DNA from: Arthrobacter sp. ISL-72 | GTDB lineage: Bacteria; Actinomycetota; Actinomycetes; Actinomycetales; Micrococcaceae | Direction of reading: 5' to 3' | DNA: 64,000 nucleotides | Assembly: GCF_018613755.1 (NCBI RefSeq) | Contig: NZ_JAGGPP010000010.1 | Coordinates: 62,001-126,000, forward strand | Program-made: the position numbers and the translations under genes | Shown: one piece after another, positions 15,599 to 25,439 of the stretch | Layout of the letters: each line of letters begins with the position of its first letter | Position numbering within the stretch: the first letter of the stretch is position 1 | The notes under the pieces: generated by a model | Seen by the model: only the letters and a program-made list of their open reading frames with translations | Database searches by the model: none | What the model was told of the DNA's origin: nothing

Positions 15599-18229
15599 TC
15601 AAGGCTTGGGGAGGGGCTTTCTGCCTGCCGGCACCAAACCGGTGGCCAGCCCATGCCGGAAGGCGAAATGTGCTGCGGCAGTCCGGGCAGCGGGTCCGCT
15701 GACACCCAGTTTTAAATACAGATTGGCGATGTGCCGTTCAACAGTCCGGATGCTGAGCCCCAAGGCCGCTGCAATGTCCTGGTTGCTGGCACCCGAAGCC
15801 AGGTGCCCCAGCACTTCAACCTCCCTCCTCGTGAGCGGCCGGCCGGCGTCGTCCGTTCCATCCGGCAAGGACGACGGCGTTGCGGCCTTTTCCACCGCGG
15901 CCACCAGGTGTTCGGGATGGTCGGCTGAGGCTGCACCGCGACTGGCGATGGCCTCGAATGCTTCGTTCCCCATCTGGGCCCGCACCATCCGGGACGTGTG
16001 GGAGTACTCCTTCCGGTCGACAGTCCACAGCCGCGCACCGTAATTCTCCAGCCGGGCCTGAGTAGCTCCAAGCAGCATTGCTGAGGCCTCCAGGTCGCCC
16101 ACGGCAGCCGCCAACGACCCGTACGCGGCCAGGGCCATAGTCAGGCCCCAGTCGTCACCTGCGGCCCGGGCTGTTGCCCACGACTCGGCGAGGTAGCGGC
16201 GGGACCGGTCAAAATCTCCCCCGATCCGGGACAACTGGCTCAGCCGGACGCAGCGCCGGGCGATGGCGAACTGGTTGCCCAGGCGCCTGGCGATAGCAAG
16301 GCTCTCTTGGTGGCACTTGGCGGCGCCCTCCAAGTCCGGCTGCAGGAAAGCCGCGTCACCTTGTGCGAAAAGACACGCAGATACCCACCAGTCGTCCCCG
16401 GCCGCCCGCTCAAGTTCCACCCCACGGGAGGCCAATGCCGCAGCCTCCTGGGGATCAGCTTCCATGGTGATGTGGGCCAGGTAGTTCAGCTGGCGCCCCA
16501 CACCGGCATCATCGTTGACAGAAGTGAACTTCTCGATGGCCTGCTGCCAATACTGGCGGGCCTGGTTCACCTGTCCCGCGTGCACGGCCAGGAAACCGCT
16601 GGAATCAAGGAGTTCTGCAGTGTCCCCAACGGACAGGTCCTGGCTGCGGGAAAGATAACGGAGGTGCCATCCCAATCCTTCTTTGAACTCGCCGCGCATC
16701 TGCCAGAACTGTGCGAGGCTGCCGGCGGCGCTTGCTCCCAGGGCGGCACCTTCGGTGGAAGCAAGCCCCCACGCCAGGGCCTCCCGGAAGTTGCCCCGGT
16801 TCCGGTCCAGCCGCTGCATCCACACTCGCTCCCAGCGGCCGTTCAATTCCTGCGCGGCCTGGCGGGCGACGGCGGCAAAGTGCTCCGCGTGCCGGGCGCG
16901 GAACCGGGACCGCCCCCCGCTGATACGGAGCTGTTCGTCCGCATACTGCCGCACCACCTCAAGGAGCCGGAACCTTCGGCTCCCGTCTGTCCGCGATTCA
17001 ACCACCACCAAGGAGTGATCCACCAGATCGGACAACGCATCCAGGATGTCACCATCGCTTAGGACGCCGCCAGGACAGACGTGCTCAGCATCGTCGAGCT
17101 CCCATCCGCCGGAGAATACCGACAGCCGGGCCAACAACGCCTGCTGGGCAGGTGGCAGGAGATCAAAGCTCCAGTCGAGGGCACGGCGGAGCGTGGCGTG
17201 GCGTCTTGCTGCAGCGGGCTGGTTCCTCGTCAGCAGGGACAAAGCATCCTCCAGCCGCTCTGCCAGCTGGTCAGCCGTCAGGATTTTCATTCTTGCCGCC
17301 GCAAGCTCAAGGGCCAGCGGAAGCCCGTCCAACGTCCGGCAAATGCGTGCAACGGCGGATGCATTGTGCGAACTGAGGCCAAAAGAGGTGTCGGCCGCCC
17401 TGGCACGTTCAGCGAAGAGCGCGACGGAGGCAACTCCGGCAATGTCGGCGGGAGCCGCCGCAGCGGCCGAGGCTGGTGGAGGTACCGCCAGGGGTTCAAG
17501 CCGGAGGCAACGGCTGCCGGATCCCCCAAGAGCCGCCCGGCTGGTGGCAAGGACCGAAAGGAGAGGGCAGGCGGCAAGCAGGAAGACGCCCACACTGGTG
17601 CATGCCGCGGCCAGGTGCTCGCAATTGTCGAGAACCAACAGCGTGGGGGCAGCATTCAGGCTTTCGGCGAGTGCCGGGACCGATATGTGGCCGGAGCTGA
17701 CCTTGACATCAAGTGCCGCAGCAATGGCGGAGTCAACAAGGGCCGGGTCCGTAGTGGCTGTCAGGTCCACCCAAAACACCTGGGACCCGGGCCGCCTGCT
17801 TATCTCGGTGGCAACAGCAAGGGCAAGACGGGTTTTGCCGCATCCGGCGGCCCCCGTGATGGTCAGCAACCCGCCACTGGAACCCAGCCATTCCAGTAGC
17901 TGCGCCAGCTCCTGCGCCCTGCCGATCAACGGGTTGGGCGGCTGGGGCAGGTGGGCCGGAGAGGCATTCGGATTGGATGCACCATCGGTGGTGTTTGCCG
18001 GGTCGTGCAGCTGGCGGGCACGTGCCACCGCGTCCTGATGGCTGTGCACGCCGAGCTTCGGAAATACCTGGCGAAGATACCATTTCGCCGAACCACGAGC
18101 GATGCCAAGGCGTTCGGCGATCCCTTCGGCGGCAAGGCCCTGCGCAAGCATTGCAACCACCTCGGCCTCCCGCCGGGTAAACCCCTGCAGCCCGGCCGAT
18201 CCGGGCGGATGTTGTTTAATTGGGGTCAT
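15599..18229 (-). CDS. large LuxR-type ATPase regulator with an HTH at both ends
   Basis: 876 residues from the ATG at 18229 (GAGGTG precedes it). Order of parts: a LuxR-type HTH at residues 12-75 (GFTRREAEVVAMLAQGLAAE, SAKWYLRQVFPKLGV); a STAND/AAA-type ATPase from about 105 with Walker A TITGAAGCGKTRLALAV, a Walker B-like PTLLVLDNCEHL and the GLPLALELAAARM segment; tetratricopeptide-like repeats from about 470 to 770; and a second, canonical LuxR HTH at the C-terminus (PLTRREVEVLGHLASGASNQ, SIRTVERHIANLYLKLGV). LAL-type regulators normally have only the C-terminal HTH. ATP-dependent signalling at a promoter is likely; the target is unknown. Confidence 0.88.
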   Translation of the reverse strand: MTPIKQHPPGSAGLQGFTRREAEVVAMLAQGLAAEGIAERLGIARGSAKWYLRQVFPKLGVHSHQDAVARARQLHDPANTTDGASNPNASPAHLPQPPNPLIGRAQELAQLLEWLGSSGGLLTITGAAGCGKTRLALAVATEISRRPGSQVFWVDLTATTDPALVDSAIAAALDVKVSSGHISVPALAESLNAAPTLLVLDNCEHLAAACTSVGVFLLAACPLLSVLATSRAALGGSGSRCLRLEPLAVPPPASAAAAAPADIAGVASVALFAERARAADTSFGLSSHNASAVARICRTLDGLPLALELAAARMKILTADQLAERLEDALSLLTRNQPAAARRHATLRRALDWSFDLLPPAQQALLARLSVFSGGWELDDAEHVCPGGVLSDGDILDALSDLVDHSLVVVESRTDGSRRFRLLEVVRQYADEQLRISGGRSRFRARHAEHFAAVARQAAQELNGRWERVWMQRLDRNRGNFREALAWGLASTEGAALGASAAGSLAQFWQMRGEFKEGLGWHLRYLSRSQDLSVGDTAELLDSSGFLAVHAGQVNQARQYWQQAIEKFTSVNDDAGVGRQLNYLAHITMEADPQEAAALASRGVELERAAGDDWWVSACLFAQGDAAFLQPDLEGAAKCHQESLAIARRLGNQFAIARRCVRLSQLSRIGGDFDRSRRYLAESWATARAAGDDWGLTMALAAYGSLAAAVGDLEASAMLLGATQARLENYGARLWTVDRKEYSHTSRMVRAQMGNEAFEAIASRGAASADHPEHLVAAVEKAATPSSLPDGTDDAGRPLTRREVEVLGHLASGASNQDIAAALGLSIRTVERHIANLYLKLGVSGPAARTAAAHFAFRHGLATGLVPAGRKPLPKP

Positions 18230-18252
18230 TCTGCACCTCGAGCCGCAACGGT

Positions 18253-19065
18253 TCAGGTCAAATGGTCGAAGTCTCCTCGCGCCCAAGCAGCGTGGCGTTG
18301 GGCGGAATCGTGCAGGATGGCCTTGGCTCCGGACGCGATTACATTGTTGAAGTTGCCGTAGATCCGGTCGAACTTGAGCTCTCCCAGCTGCGCGGCGATT
18401 CGCAAGGCCACCGAACCGGATAGCGGCAAATGATTCGGGTAGCTGCGCATGAAGGCGATCGAGTGACGGTCTGGATTCGGATAAACGCTGTCACCGGTCA
18501 GCAGAACTCCTTTGCCGCCAGCTCCTGCCGCCCAGTGTGCCACCGCGCTGCCCGGGAAGTGCCCCCCGGTCTGGTGCAGTGTCAACCCTTCGGCGATAGT
18601 TTGACTGCCGGACCAGTATTCGATGGCCGGATCATTGCGCCCCAGCCATTCCCGGTCTGCGTCCGCCACAAGTATAGGAACGCCACCGAGCCGATGCGAC
18701 CATTCGACCTGTACACCAAACATGTGTGGATGGCTGGCGGCGATCGCCAGGACCGGGCCTCGCTCGAGCATTGCCTGCACAGCGCCGTCATCGACAAATC
18801 CAACCGGATCCCACAGCAGTGAACCCTCGTGTGTCACCACAAGCTGAGCGGTCTGGCCGATCCCGACTTTGGGCTCCGTCTTGAGCCCGCTCAGTCCCGG
18901 CTCGTTCTCCTTCAACAACGTCTGCTGGCCCTCCTGTGCCAGACCGTCCAGTGTCAGCCACTTTTGTCCGTCCTCGGGCACATACTGCCGCTCATCTGTG
19001 CAGATCGGGCAGAGCCCCGGGGTAGGTTCATCGCGCTCGACGGCGCAGGTTGCGCAAATCAGCAT
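18253..19065 (-). CDS. MBL-fold hydrolase-like protein
   Basis: 270 residues. Starts with a CATC ... CPIC cysteine pair set (residues 4-22) that could bind zinc, then a metallo-beta-lactamase fold pattern: LLWDPVGFVDD, IAASHPHMFGVQVEWSH, TGGHFPGSAVAHW, LLTGDSVY. The usual HxHxDH motif appears only as the reduced SHPHMFG, so metal binding may differ from true hydrolases. The product is unknown. It ends 23 bases upstream of the LuxR ATPase gene and begins 19 bases after the debranching-type glycosidase on the same strand, so the three are probably one operon. Confidence 0.8.
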   Translation of the reverse strand: MLICATCAVERDEPTPGLCPICTDERQYVPEDGQKWLTLDGLAQEGQQTLLKENEPGLSGLKTEPKVGIGQTAQLVVTHEGSLLWDPVGFVDDGAVQAMLERGPVLAIAASHPHMFGVQVEWSHRLGGVPILVADADREWLGRNDPAIEYWSGSQTIAEGLTLHQTGGHFPGSAVAHWAAGAGGKGVLLTGDSVYPNPDRHSIAFMRSYPNHLPLSGSVALRIAAQLGELKFDRIYGNFNNVIASGAKAILHDSAQRHAAWARGDFDHLT

Positions 19066-19084
19066 GGTTGGTCCCTTCTACCCG

Positions 19085-21256
19085 CTAGCCGTCGCTCTTG
19101 GGCGCCAGGTTTCGGCGTAGCATTTCCAGCTCCGAAAAGTTGTCCAGCGGAGGCCTGGTTCCCCTGTGGAACACCATTCCTTCGGGCAATCCCTCCACAG
19201 CCGCCTGCGTTCCGGAGATGTCCACGGTAACCCGCGCCGCACCGACCGGCACATTAGATGCATGCATGGCTCCCCAGGATGCCGGCAGTACCGGGTCCAT
19301 CCAAAGCCCGCCCAAGGAGACATGAGCCTCATAACGGAGAAGGCTGCGGAGCAGCATCACCGGTGCTGCAGACGCCCACGCCTGCGGGGAGCAGGCAGTC
19401 GGGTAGGGGAGGGGCTCAGGGCACTGAGAGCGGCTGAACCCGCAGAACAGCTCCGGCAGTCTGTTGTCCGTGTATTCGGCGGCCTCCAACAATGCAGAGG
19501 AAAGGGTCTGGGCTTCCTTCACAAATCCGTAGCGCATCAGGCCGGCAACTATGAGTGCATTGTCATGTGGCCAGACGGAACCGTTGTGGTAGCTGACCGG
19601 GTTGTATGCACCCATGTCCGTCGCCAGGGTGCGCACGCCCCAGCCGCTGAACATCTCCGGGGACATGAGCCGGTCGGCAACGTGGTGAGCTTTGTCCGCA
19701 TCCACAATGCCGGACCACAGGCAGTGACCCATGTTGGAGGCGCACGCATCCACCGGCCGCTTGTCCCGGTCCAATGCGATCGCGTAGTACCCGCGGTCCG
19801 GCAACCAGAACGCCTCGTTGAACCGCTTCTTCAATCGGGCGGCGCGGTCCTGGAGCTCGGCCTCCAGCTGCATGTCGCCGGCGTCGTGGGCCATCCAAGC
19901 GCGTGCGATGTATGCGCTGTAAACGTAACCCTGCACCTCGCACAATGCGATGGGAGCCTCCGCGAGGCGGCCGTCGGCAAAATTGATTCCATCCCAAGAG
20001 TCCTTCCAGCCTTGATTAATAAGGCCCTGATCGTTGAGGCGCTCATACTCGACGAAGCCGTCACCGTCACGGTCGCCGTAGTCCCTGATCCAGGCCAGAG
20101 CTCGGTCCGCATGGGGAAGCAGCGCTGCTATGTCCTCCGCGGAGACTGCCCAGCGGGACACTTCGCCCAGCAAGGCCACGAACAGGGGCGTGGCGTCGGC
20201 GCTGCCGTAGTAGGCGGACTTGCCGCCAAGTGCCAGACCGGTGCCGACGCCGAACCGTACCTCGTGCAGGATCCGCCCCGGTTGCTCTTCCGTCAGGACG
20301 TCCTCCACTGAGCCTTGCCTGTCGGCCAGAGTCTGCAGTGTTCCGAGAGCAAGCGACGCGTCGAGCGGCAAAATCATGGAAGAGGACAGCAGCGAATCCC
20401 GCCCGAAGAGCGCCATGAACCATGGTGCACCCGCTGCGGCGACCATGCGGTCGGGATGGTCCGGGTCAACGATTCGCAGGGCACCCAGGTCAGCGTGGCT
20501 GCGAAGCATGGTTCGTTCCACGGACGGATTGCCCAGGGTCAAAACAGGGATAGTCGCAACCCAGGCCTGCTGCCGCCTGTCCTGGGGAGAGGGGGTGTCC
20601 GGAGCCGGGCGAAAATGCAGCTCTTCCGCGACCTCTCCCAATTCAGGAACTACCGTAGCTTGGACACTCCATTGTCCTTGGGCAGGAATAATCGTGTGGA
20701 ACTGGAGACCGTCGGTGCTGACGTCGCAGCCAGGTGCCCGCACGATGACGGCCTTCCTCACCCCCTGCCAGACGGCCTCGATCCTCAGAGCCCCGTCCTC
20801 GGGCCGGCGTGTATGTTCCCACTGCCGATGGAACCGCCCGTCCTTCACTTCAAAGAGGTCAGCGAAATCCGTATCTACGGAGAGCGCGATGTCGCAGGCA
20901 GCTGGCTGTTGGGAGTAATTGTGGATCGTGATGTCCTCCAGGATGCCGGCACCCAACTCTCTGCTGCGTTCAACCGTTAGAGGGCTATCGGCCCGGCCGT
21001 CGGCACGCACTGCCCTGGCGATATAAGTTGCCCGAAACGGTGAAGGAGTCCAGGCACCTAGCGGCTCCAGCTCTTGACCGTTGATGGTGAGGCACCAGCG
21101 GGAGAGGATTCTGGTGTCCCGATGAAAAACGCCATGAGGGTGGTGGGCGAAGATGTCCCCGCTCTGCAGCGATATGCAGAAAGACGATCCCTCCACCAGA
21201 GTTACCGCGCCCGGTCCAGTGGGACCGGCCGCATTGTCCGCATTCCATCCGGCCAT
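19085..21256 (-). CDS. glycogen-debranching-type glycoside hydrolase (amylo-alpha-1,6-glucosidase family)
   Basis: About 723 residues from the ATG at 21256, which is preceded by AAGGGGG at the right distance; a GTG at 21283 is the upstream alternative. An N-terminal glycogen-debranching domain (SLQSGDIFAHHPHGVFHRDT, RILSRWCLTINGQ) is followed by an (alpha/alpha)6 catalytic region containing PWFMALFGRDSLLSSSM, LINQGWKDSWDGINF, EVQGYVYSAYIARAW and GSVWPHDNALIVAG. Family members act on alpha-1,6 or other alpha-glucosidic bonds; some are mannosylglycerate hydrolase-like, so the exact substrate is open. No signal peptide, so cytoplasmic. Confidence 0.88.
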   Translation of the reverse strand: MAGWNADNAAGPTGPGAVTLVEGSSFCISLQSGDIFAHHPHGVFHRDTRILSRWCLTINGQELEPLGAWTPSPFRATYIARAVRADGRADSPLTVERSRELGAGILEDITIHNYSQQPAACDIALSVDTDFADLFEVKDGRFHRQWEHTRRPEDGALRIEAVWQGVRKAVIVRAPGCDVSTDGLQFHTIIPAQGQWSVQATVVPELGEVAEELHFRPAPDTPSPQDRRQQAWVATIPVLTLGNPSVERTMLRSHADLGALRIVDPDHPDRMVAAAGAPWFMALFGRDSLLSSSMILPLDASLALGTLQTLADRQGSVEDVLTEEQPGRILHEVRFGVGTGLALGGKSAYYGSADATPLFVALLGEVSRWAVSAEDIAALLPHADRALAWIRDYGDRDGDGFVEYERLNDQGLINQGWKDSWDGINFADGRLAEAPIALCEVQGYVYSAYIARAWMAHDAGDMQLEAELQDRAARLKKRFNEAFWLPDRGYYAIALDRDKRPVDACASNMGHCLWSGIVDADKAHHVADRLMSPEMFSGWGVRTLATDMGAYNPVSYHNGSVWPHDNALIVAGLMRYGFVKEAQTLSSALLEAAEYTDNRLPELFCGFSRSQCPEPLPYPTACSPQAWASAAPVMLLRSLLRYEAHVSLGGLWMDPVLPASWGAMHASNVPVGAARVTVDISGTQAAVEGLPEGMVFHRGTRPPLDNFSELEMLRRNLAPKSDG

Positions 21257-21373
21257 CTTGGCCCCCTTTTGCAGAACGTCCACGCGTATCGTGTCGGATT
21301 ATTTGAATCTACGCCCGGCAATGAACGCGCGCCATATCGTCGGCCACCCCGGCCGGCAGCTATGGGAATTGTC

Positions 21374-21422
21374 TGAACAGCGTCAGACCCGCCGTGTTCG
21401 CGAGCCGGTCTGACGCTGTTCA
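21374..21422 (-). terminator. long hairpin between the glycosidase promoter and the MFS stump
   Basis: Perfect 16-base arms (tgaacagcgtcagacc / ggtctgacgctgttca) with a 17-base loop, 10 bases past the end of the truncated transporter gene on the minus strand. Likely its terminator, perhaps also shielding the glycosidase gene downstream. Confidence 0.7.
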
Positions 21423-21431
21423 AAGGTGTAC

Positions 21432-22596
21432 TTATGCCCGGAGCCTTCGGGGGACGGTGAAGACAACGACGGCTCCGAGGACCGCAAAGATGGCGAACAT
21501 GTAGAAGTTCATTTGCCAGCCGAAAGCCAGGCTCGCTACCGCGCCGCCAATGATCGGGCCGCAGATCGCGCCGATCCTGCCCACGCCCAGCGACCAGCTC
21601 AAAGCTGTTGCACTGAGTGACTGCGGGTAGTGGGTGGCGCAATAGCCACCTACCAGGATTTGGGTTCCCACCGAACCGAGGCCGGCGAAGGCAACGATGA
21701 CCAGCAGCATAGCCAAGGGCAGTTGGAGCGTCAGCATCAGAATGGCAACGAAGGCCAGCAGGAAGGACGCGGTGACCACTTTCTTAATGCCTATCCGATC
21801 GGCAACCACGGAGGCGCTGATGGAACCGATGATGGCGCCTGCATTGAGCACAAGGAGGAAAGTCAGCGAGTCTCCAAGGTTGAACCCGGCCTGCCGCATG
21901 ATTTGTGGAAGCCAGGTGTTCAGGCCGTAGACCAGAAGCAGGCCGCAGAAATTTGCCAGGGCGAAAAGGATGGTGGAAAGCAGGAACTTGCGCGTGAAGA
22001 TGATCCTCAGGCTGGATCCGGCCGCAGTCCCCCGAGCAGTGTCGTCGCTGGAAACGATGTCGGAATAGATCAGGCCGAAGCGGTCCGCGGTGGCCTTCGC
22101 TTCCCCGGTGCGCCCGGTGCGCGCCAGGTATGCCACGGACTCGGGCAGCAGCTTCCATGCCACCGGCAGGAGAGTCACCAGTGGCAGAGCCCCGATCGCA
22201 TAGAGCCAGCGGAATTCGACGTGCTGGAGGAGGTTGATCGCCAGCAGAGACGCTGCCACGCCGCCAACGGAGTATCCGCTGAACATCACTGCGTTGGCTA
22301 TCTGGCGCCTCTCTTTGCGGGCATACTCGACGGTCAAGGCGATGCAGGTGGGAACAATGCCACCCAGGCCAAGCCCGGTCAGGAAGCGCAGTGCGCCGAA
22401 AATTTCGGCGGAAGGTGCAAAGGCCGTCAGGAGCATGCAGACGGAGAACATGGTGATGCTGGCCAGCATGATTCGACGACGGCCCAGCCTGTCGGTGAGC
22501 ATCCCGACCGACATGGTCCCGAGTAACATCCCGACCAGGGCGAGGCTGCCGATCATGCCCGCTTGGGCAGTTGTCAGCCCCCACTCCTGGTACTTA
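21432..22596 (-). pseudogene. MFS transporter, aromatic acid:H+ symporter type, N-terminus deleted
   Basis: From about 22596 the minus strand gives [50 protein letters not shown] and ADRIGIKKVVTAS, ending RRLRA; this is the AAHS branch of the major facilitator superfamily. Family members start about 40-50 residues earlier with the first membrane helix (a D-x-D motif), which is missing. The bases upstream of 22596 belong to the end of a transhydrogenase pntA gene on the other strand. So the promoter and first helix were lost in the same event that removed pntA. The frame is open upstream to 22673, but that part is antisense to pntAB. Confidence 0.8.
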
Positions 22597-22598
22597 CA

Positions 22599-22646
22599 CG
22601 CCGCATGCTCGCGATGTTCTCCAAGGAAAGCAGGGGACAGGGATGA
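22599..22646 (+). pseudogene. NAD(P) transhydrogenase alpha subunit, last ~15 codons
   Basis: Plus-strand codons read [15 protein letters not shown] and then TGA, overlapping the ATG of pntB as ATGA. This is the usual end of the PntA membrane part (…TRRMLAMF…) and its usual coupling with pntB. Everything upstream is missing and replaced by the truncated transporter. The stump is short, so identification rests on its position as much as on sequence. Confidence 0.6.
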
Positions 22647-24115
22647 GCACCGTACGCGAAGCAACTGCAACAATAACGAGGAGCATCACCGTGTCCGATA
22701 CCGTCTCCGGTCCGTTGACAGCAGAGTCCATAGCCGGGGCTGCGTACATTGCCGCGGCCCTGCTGTTTATTCTTAGTCTTGCAGGCCTGAGCAGGCACGA
22801 GAAGGCACGTTCAGGAGTCATCTACGGCATCTGGGGTATGGCGATCGCCTTGGCCGCCACCATCTGGCTGACCCTCCAAGACGCGTGGGGGACAGCGCAC
22901 GGCCGTACCGGGCTTGTCCTGCTCGTGATCGCGGTCCTGATCGGCGGTGCGGTCGGCCTGTGGCGGGCCCGCGTGGTCCAAATGACCGGCATGCCCGAGC
23001 TCATCGCCCTGCTGCACAGCTTCGTTGGCCTCGCCGCCGTGCTCGTCGGCTGGAACGGGCACCTCGAAGCTCCCGAACTGCCCGATGGTCTCAAGGCTAT
23101 CCACCACGCTGAAGTCTTCATCGGAGTCTTCATCGGAGCCGTGACCTTCACCGGCTCCATCGTCGCCTTCCTGAAACTCTCGGCCCGCATGAAGTCATCA
23201 CCCCTCCTGCTGCCGGGCAAGAACGGCATCAACCTCGGCGCCCTAGCCGCGTTCGTCGCCCTGACCATCTGGTACGTCAACGACTCCCAGCCGTGGCTGC
23301 TCGTGGTCGTCACGCTGCTAGCCCTGGGACTGGGCTGGCACCTCGTTGCCTCCATCGGTGGCGGCGACATGCCCGTCGTCGTCTCCATGCTCAACAGCTA
23401 CTCCGGCTGGGCCGCAGCCGCCGCCGGATTCCTGCTCAACAATGACCTTCTCATCATTACCGGCGCCTTGGTCGGCTCCTCGGGCGCCTACCTTTCCTAC
23501 ATCATGTGCAAAGCCATGAACAGGTCCTTTGTCTCCGTGATCGCCGGCGGCTTCGGCCTAGAAGCCCCCAGGGGAGGGGACACCGACTACGGTGAGCACC
23601 GTGAGATTACGGCCCAGGCAACCGCTGAACTGCTCACCAACGCCGCCAGCGTCGTCATTACCCCCGGCTACGGCATGGCGGTCGCCCAGGCCCAATACCC
23701 CGTCGCTGAACTCGCCCAGCAACTGCGGGAGCGGGGAGTGGACGTCCGGTTCGGGATACACCCGGTCGCCGGCCGGCTGCCAGGTCACATGAATGTCCTC
23801 CTTGCCGAAGCCAAAGTTCCCTACGACATCGTCCTGGAGATGGATGAGATCAACGAGGACCTCACGGGGACTTCGGTCGTCCTGGTCATTGGAGCCAACG
23901 ACACCGTCAACCCGGCGGCCGCGGAGGATCCTGGCAGCCCCATCGCCGGCATGCCCGTGCTCCGTGTCTGGGAAGCAGAGAACGTCGTGGTCTTCAAACG
24001 CTCCATGGCCGCAGGCTACGCAGGGGTGCAGAACCCTCTGTTTTTCCGGGACAACTCCCAGATGCTCTTCGGCGACGCCAAGCAACGGGTCGAGGATATC
24101 CTCCGTGCTTTCTAA
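22643..24115 (+). CDS. pntB: NAD(P) transhydrogenase beta subunit
   Basis: 490 residues. Residues 20-270 hold 8-9 membrane segments including [19 protein letters not shown] and [18 protein letters not shown]; residues 310-490 are the NADP(H)-binding dIII domain with [37 protein letters not shown] and [14 protein letters not shown]. PntB couples proton entry to NADPH formation with PntA. Its partner is reduced to a 15-codon stump in this window, and its own promoter should have been lost with it, so the gene may be silent or the alpha subunit may be elsewhere. The reading frame itself is intact. Confidence 0.93.
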   Translation: MSTVREATATITRSITVSDTVSGPLTAESIAGAAYIAAALLFILSLAGLSRHEKARSGVIYGIWGMAIALAATIWLTLQDAWGTAHGRTGLVLLVIAVLIGGAVGLWRARVVQMTGMPELIALLHSFVGLAAVLVGWNGHLEAPELPDGLKAIHHAEVFIGVFIGAVTFTGSIVAFLKLSARMKSSPLLLPGKNGINLGALAAFVALTIWYVNDSQPWLLVVVTLLALGLGWHLVASIGGGDMPVVVSMLNSYSGWAAAAAGFLLNNDLLIITGALVGSSGAYLSYIMCKAMNRSFVSVIAGGFGLEAPRGGDTDYGEHREITAQATAELLTNAASVVITPGYGMAVAQAQYPVAELAQQLRERGVDVRFGIHPVAGRLPGHMNVLLAEAKVPYDIVLEMDEINEDLTGTSVVLVIGANDTVNPAAAEDPGSPIAGMPVLRVWEAENVVVFKRSMAAGYAGVQNPLFFRDNSQMLFGDAKQRVEDILRAF

Positions 24116-24164
24116 CCCATGATCAGGTTGTGGGCGGCCACAGGAGGTGCGGCCCTCACTAGCT

Positions 24165-24779
24165 TTAGAGGACGCCGGCTGTGGAGACGAGCTGCGCCCG
24201 GCCCTCTTCGAGCCGGTATGCGACGCCGACCACCGCGGTGGAGTAATTGTCCACGACGTCGAAAATCATTCGTGAACTGTCCAGCAGCCGGCGCACGGTC
24301 TGCTTGACGTGTTCGACGACCATGTCGTCGACGTCCGTCTTGTCCTCACGCAGCGCCCTCAGGACCGACGGTGTGATCCGTTCAACCAGGTCGCGGATGT
24401 GGCCCTGGGGTTCCTCCCCGGTTTCCACGGCTTCTTTCGCGGCTGTGACGGCGCCGCAATTGTCATGTCCGAGGACTACGATCAGCGGGACGTGCAGGAC
24501 CGAGACCGCGTACTCGAGCGAGCCGAGAACGGCGTCGTCGATCACGTGCCCGGCTGTGCGCACCACGAAGACGTCGCCGAGGCCGACGTCGAAGATGATC
24601 TCCGCGGCGAGACGGGAGTCCGCGCAGCCAAAGATGACTGCGAACGGATTTTGGGCATTCACCAGCTCGCTGCGTCGGGAGGCGCTCTGGTTCGGGTGCA
24701 GCGAGTCTCCCGTGACGAAACGCTCGTTGCCGTCAAGCAGGCGGTGCCATGCCTCGTACGTGCTGATTCTGTTGCTCAC
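24165..24779 (-). CDS. beta-type carbonic anhydrase
   Basis: About 204 residues from the GTG at 24779 (VSNRISTYEAWHRLLDGNER); the frame is open further upstream to 24947 but that part overlaps ArfB and looks like antisense. Zinc ligands are clear: FGCADSRL (Cys-x-Asp-x-Arg) and the pair in VLGHDNCGAV (His and Cys). Catalyses reversible CO2 hydration in the cytoplasm. It is 43 bases upstream-opposed to pntB (convergent) and 43 bases from the end of the ArfB gene on the same strand. Confidence 0.93.
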   Translation of the reverse strand: MSNRISTYEAWHRLLDGNERFVTGDSLHPNQSASRRSELVNAQNPFAVIFGCADSRLAAEIIFDVGLGDVFVVRTAGHVIDDAVLGSLEYAVSVLHVPLIVVLGHDNCGAVTAAKEAVETGEEPQGHIRDLVERITPSVLRALREDKTDVDDMVVEHVKQTVRRLLDSSRMIFDVVDNYSTAVVGVAYRLEEGRAQLVSTAGVL

Positions 24780-24822
24780 CCTACTTACTGTAAGGGGGCT
24801 TCCTGACGGAGCGCTCGGCAAC

Positions 24823-25245
24823 CTACTCTGCGGATGGCCGCCGTCGCTGCCGTTTAGTCGCCGCCCGCTGTTCCTTGGCGGCGAGCCGGCGACGCTGGGA
24901 GCCTCGGGTGGGCTTGGTCGCCCGGCGGTGAGGAGCCTCCGGAGCAAGAGCCTCTGCCAACAGGTCGGCGAGTTTGCTCAGGGCTTCCTCCCGATTGCGA
25001 AGCTGGGAGCGGCGCTCGGAGGCGCTCAGCGTGATCACCCCTGCGATGAGACGCTTTCCGAGACGCGTGACCAGCGTCAGCCGCTGGCCGTCCGAAAGTG
25101 CCGCTGACGCGCCGATGTTCCATGAAAGTTCGACGCGGCTGTCCGAGGTGTTGATGTGCTGACCACCAGGCCCCGACGATCGCGAAAACCGCCAGCGAAG
25201 TTCCGACGCGGGAATTGTTAGCGCGGGCGACACCTCCAGATCCAT
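24823..25245 (-). CDS. arfB: alternative ribosome-rescue factor / peptidyl-tRNA hydrolase ArfB
   Basis: 140 residues. The release-factor-like domain carries the GGQ motif in RFSRSSGPGGQHINTSDSRV, followed by VELSWNIGAS and, after residue 95, a basic tail (HRRATKPTRGSQRRRLAAKE) that in ArfB enters the mRNA channel of stalled ribosomes. Length and tail match ArfB rather than RF1/RF2. It lies just upstream of carbonic anhydrase on the same strand. Confidence 0.92.
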   Translation of the reverse strand: MDLEVSPALTIPASELRWRFSRSSGPGGQHINTSDSRVELSWNIGASAALSDGQRLTLVTRLGKRLIAGVITLSASERRSQLRNREEALSKLADLLAEALAPEAPHRRATKPTRGSQRRRLAAKEQRAATKRQRRRPSAE

Positions 25246-25439
25246 GGGACAAGCCTTGCACGATCTGCAGGATCACGCCTCCGTGTCGCCCCGCCGTTGC
25301 AGCGTCGTCGACACCACCGTCGCCAGTCGGGCCTGTGATTCCAGCCGGGTAGTCGAAACTCCAGCGCTTCCTTGTACCCCTGGAGCCGTCCGTCCTTGGC
25401 CGGGGCCGGGATTGTGGCGTTAATGAAGGCGATGCGCCG

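Noticed and set aside
24780..24947. Upstream extension of carbonic anhydrase
   Set aside because: The added residues overlap the ArfB gene and do not resemble beta carbonic anhydrases; GTG 24779 gives the normal N-terminus.
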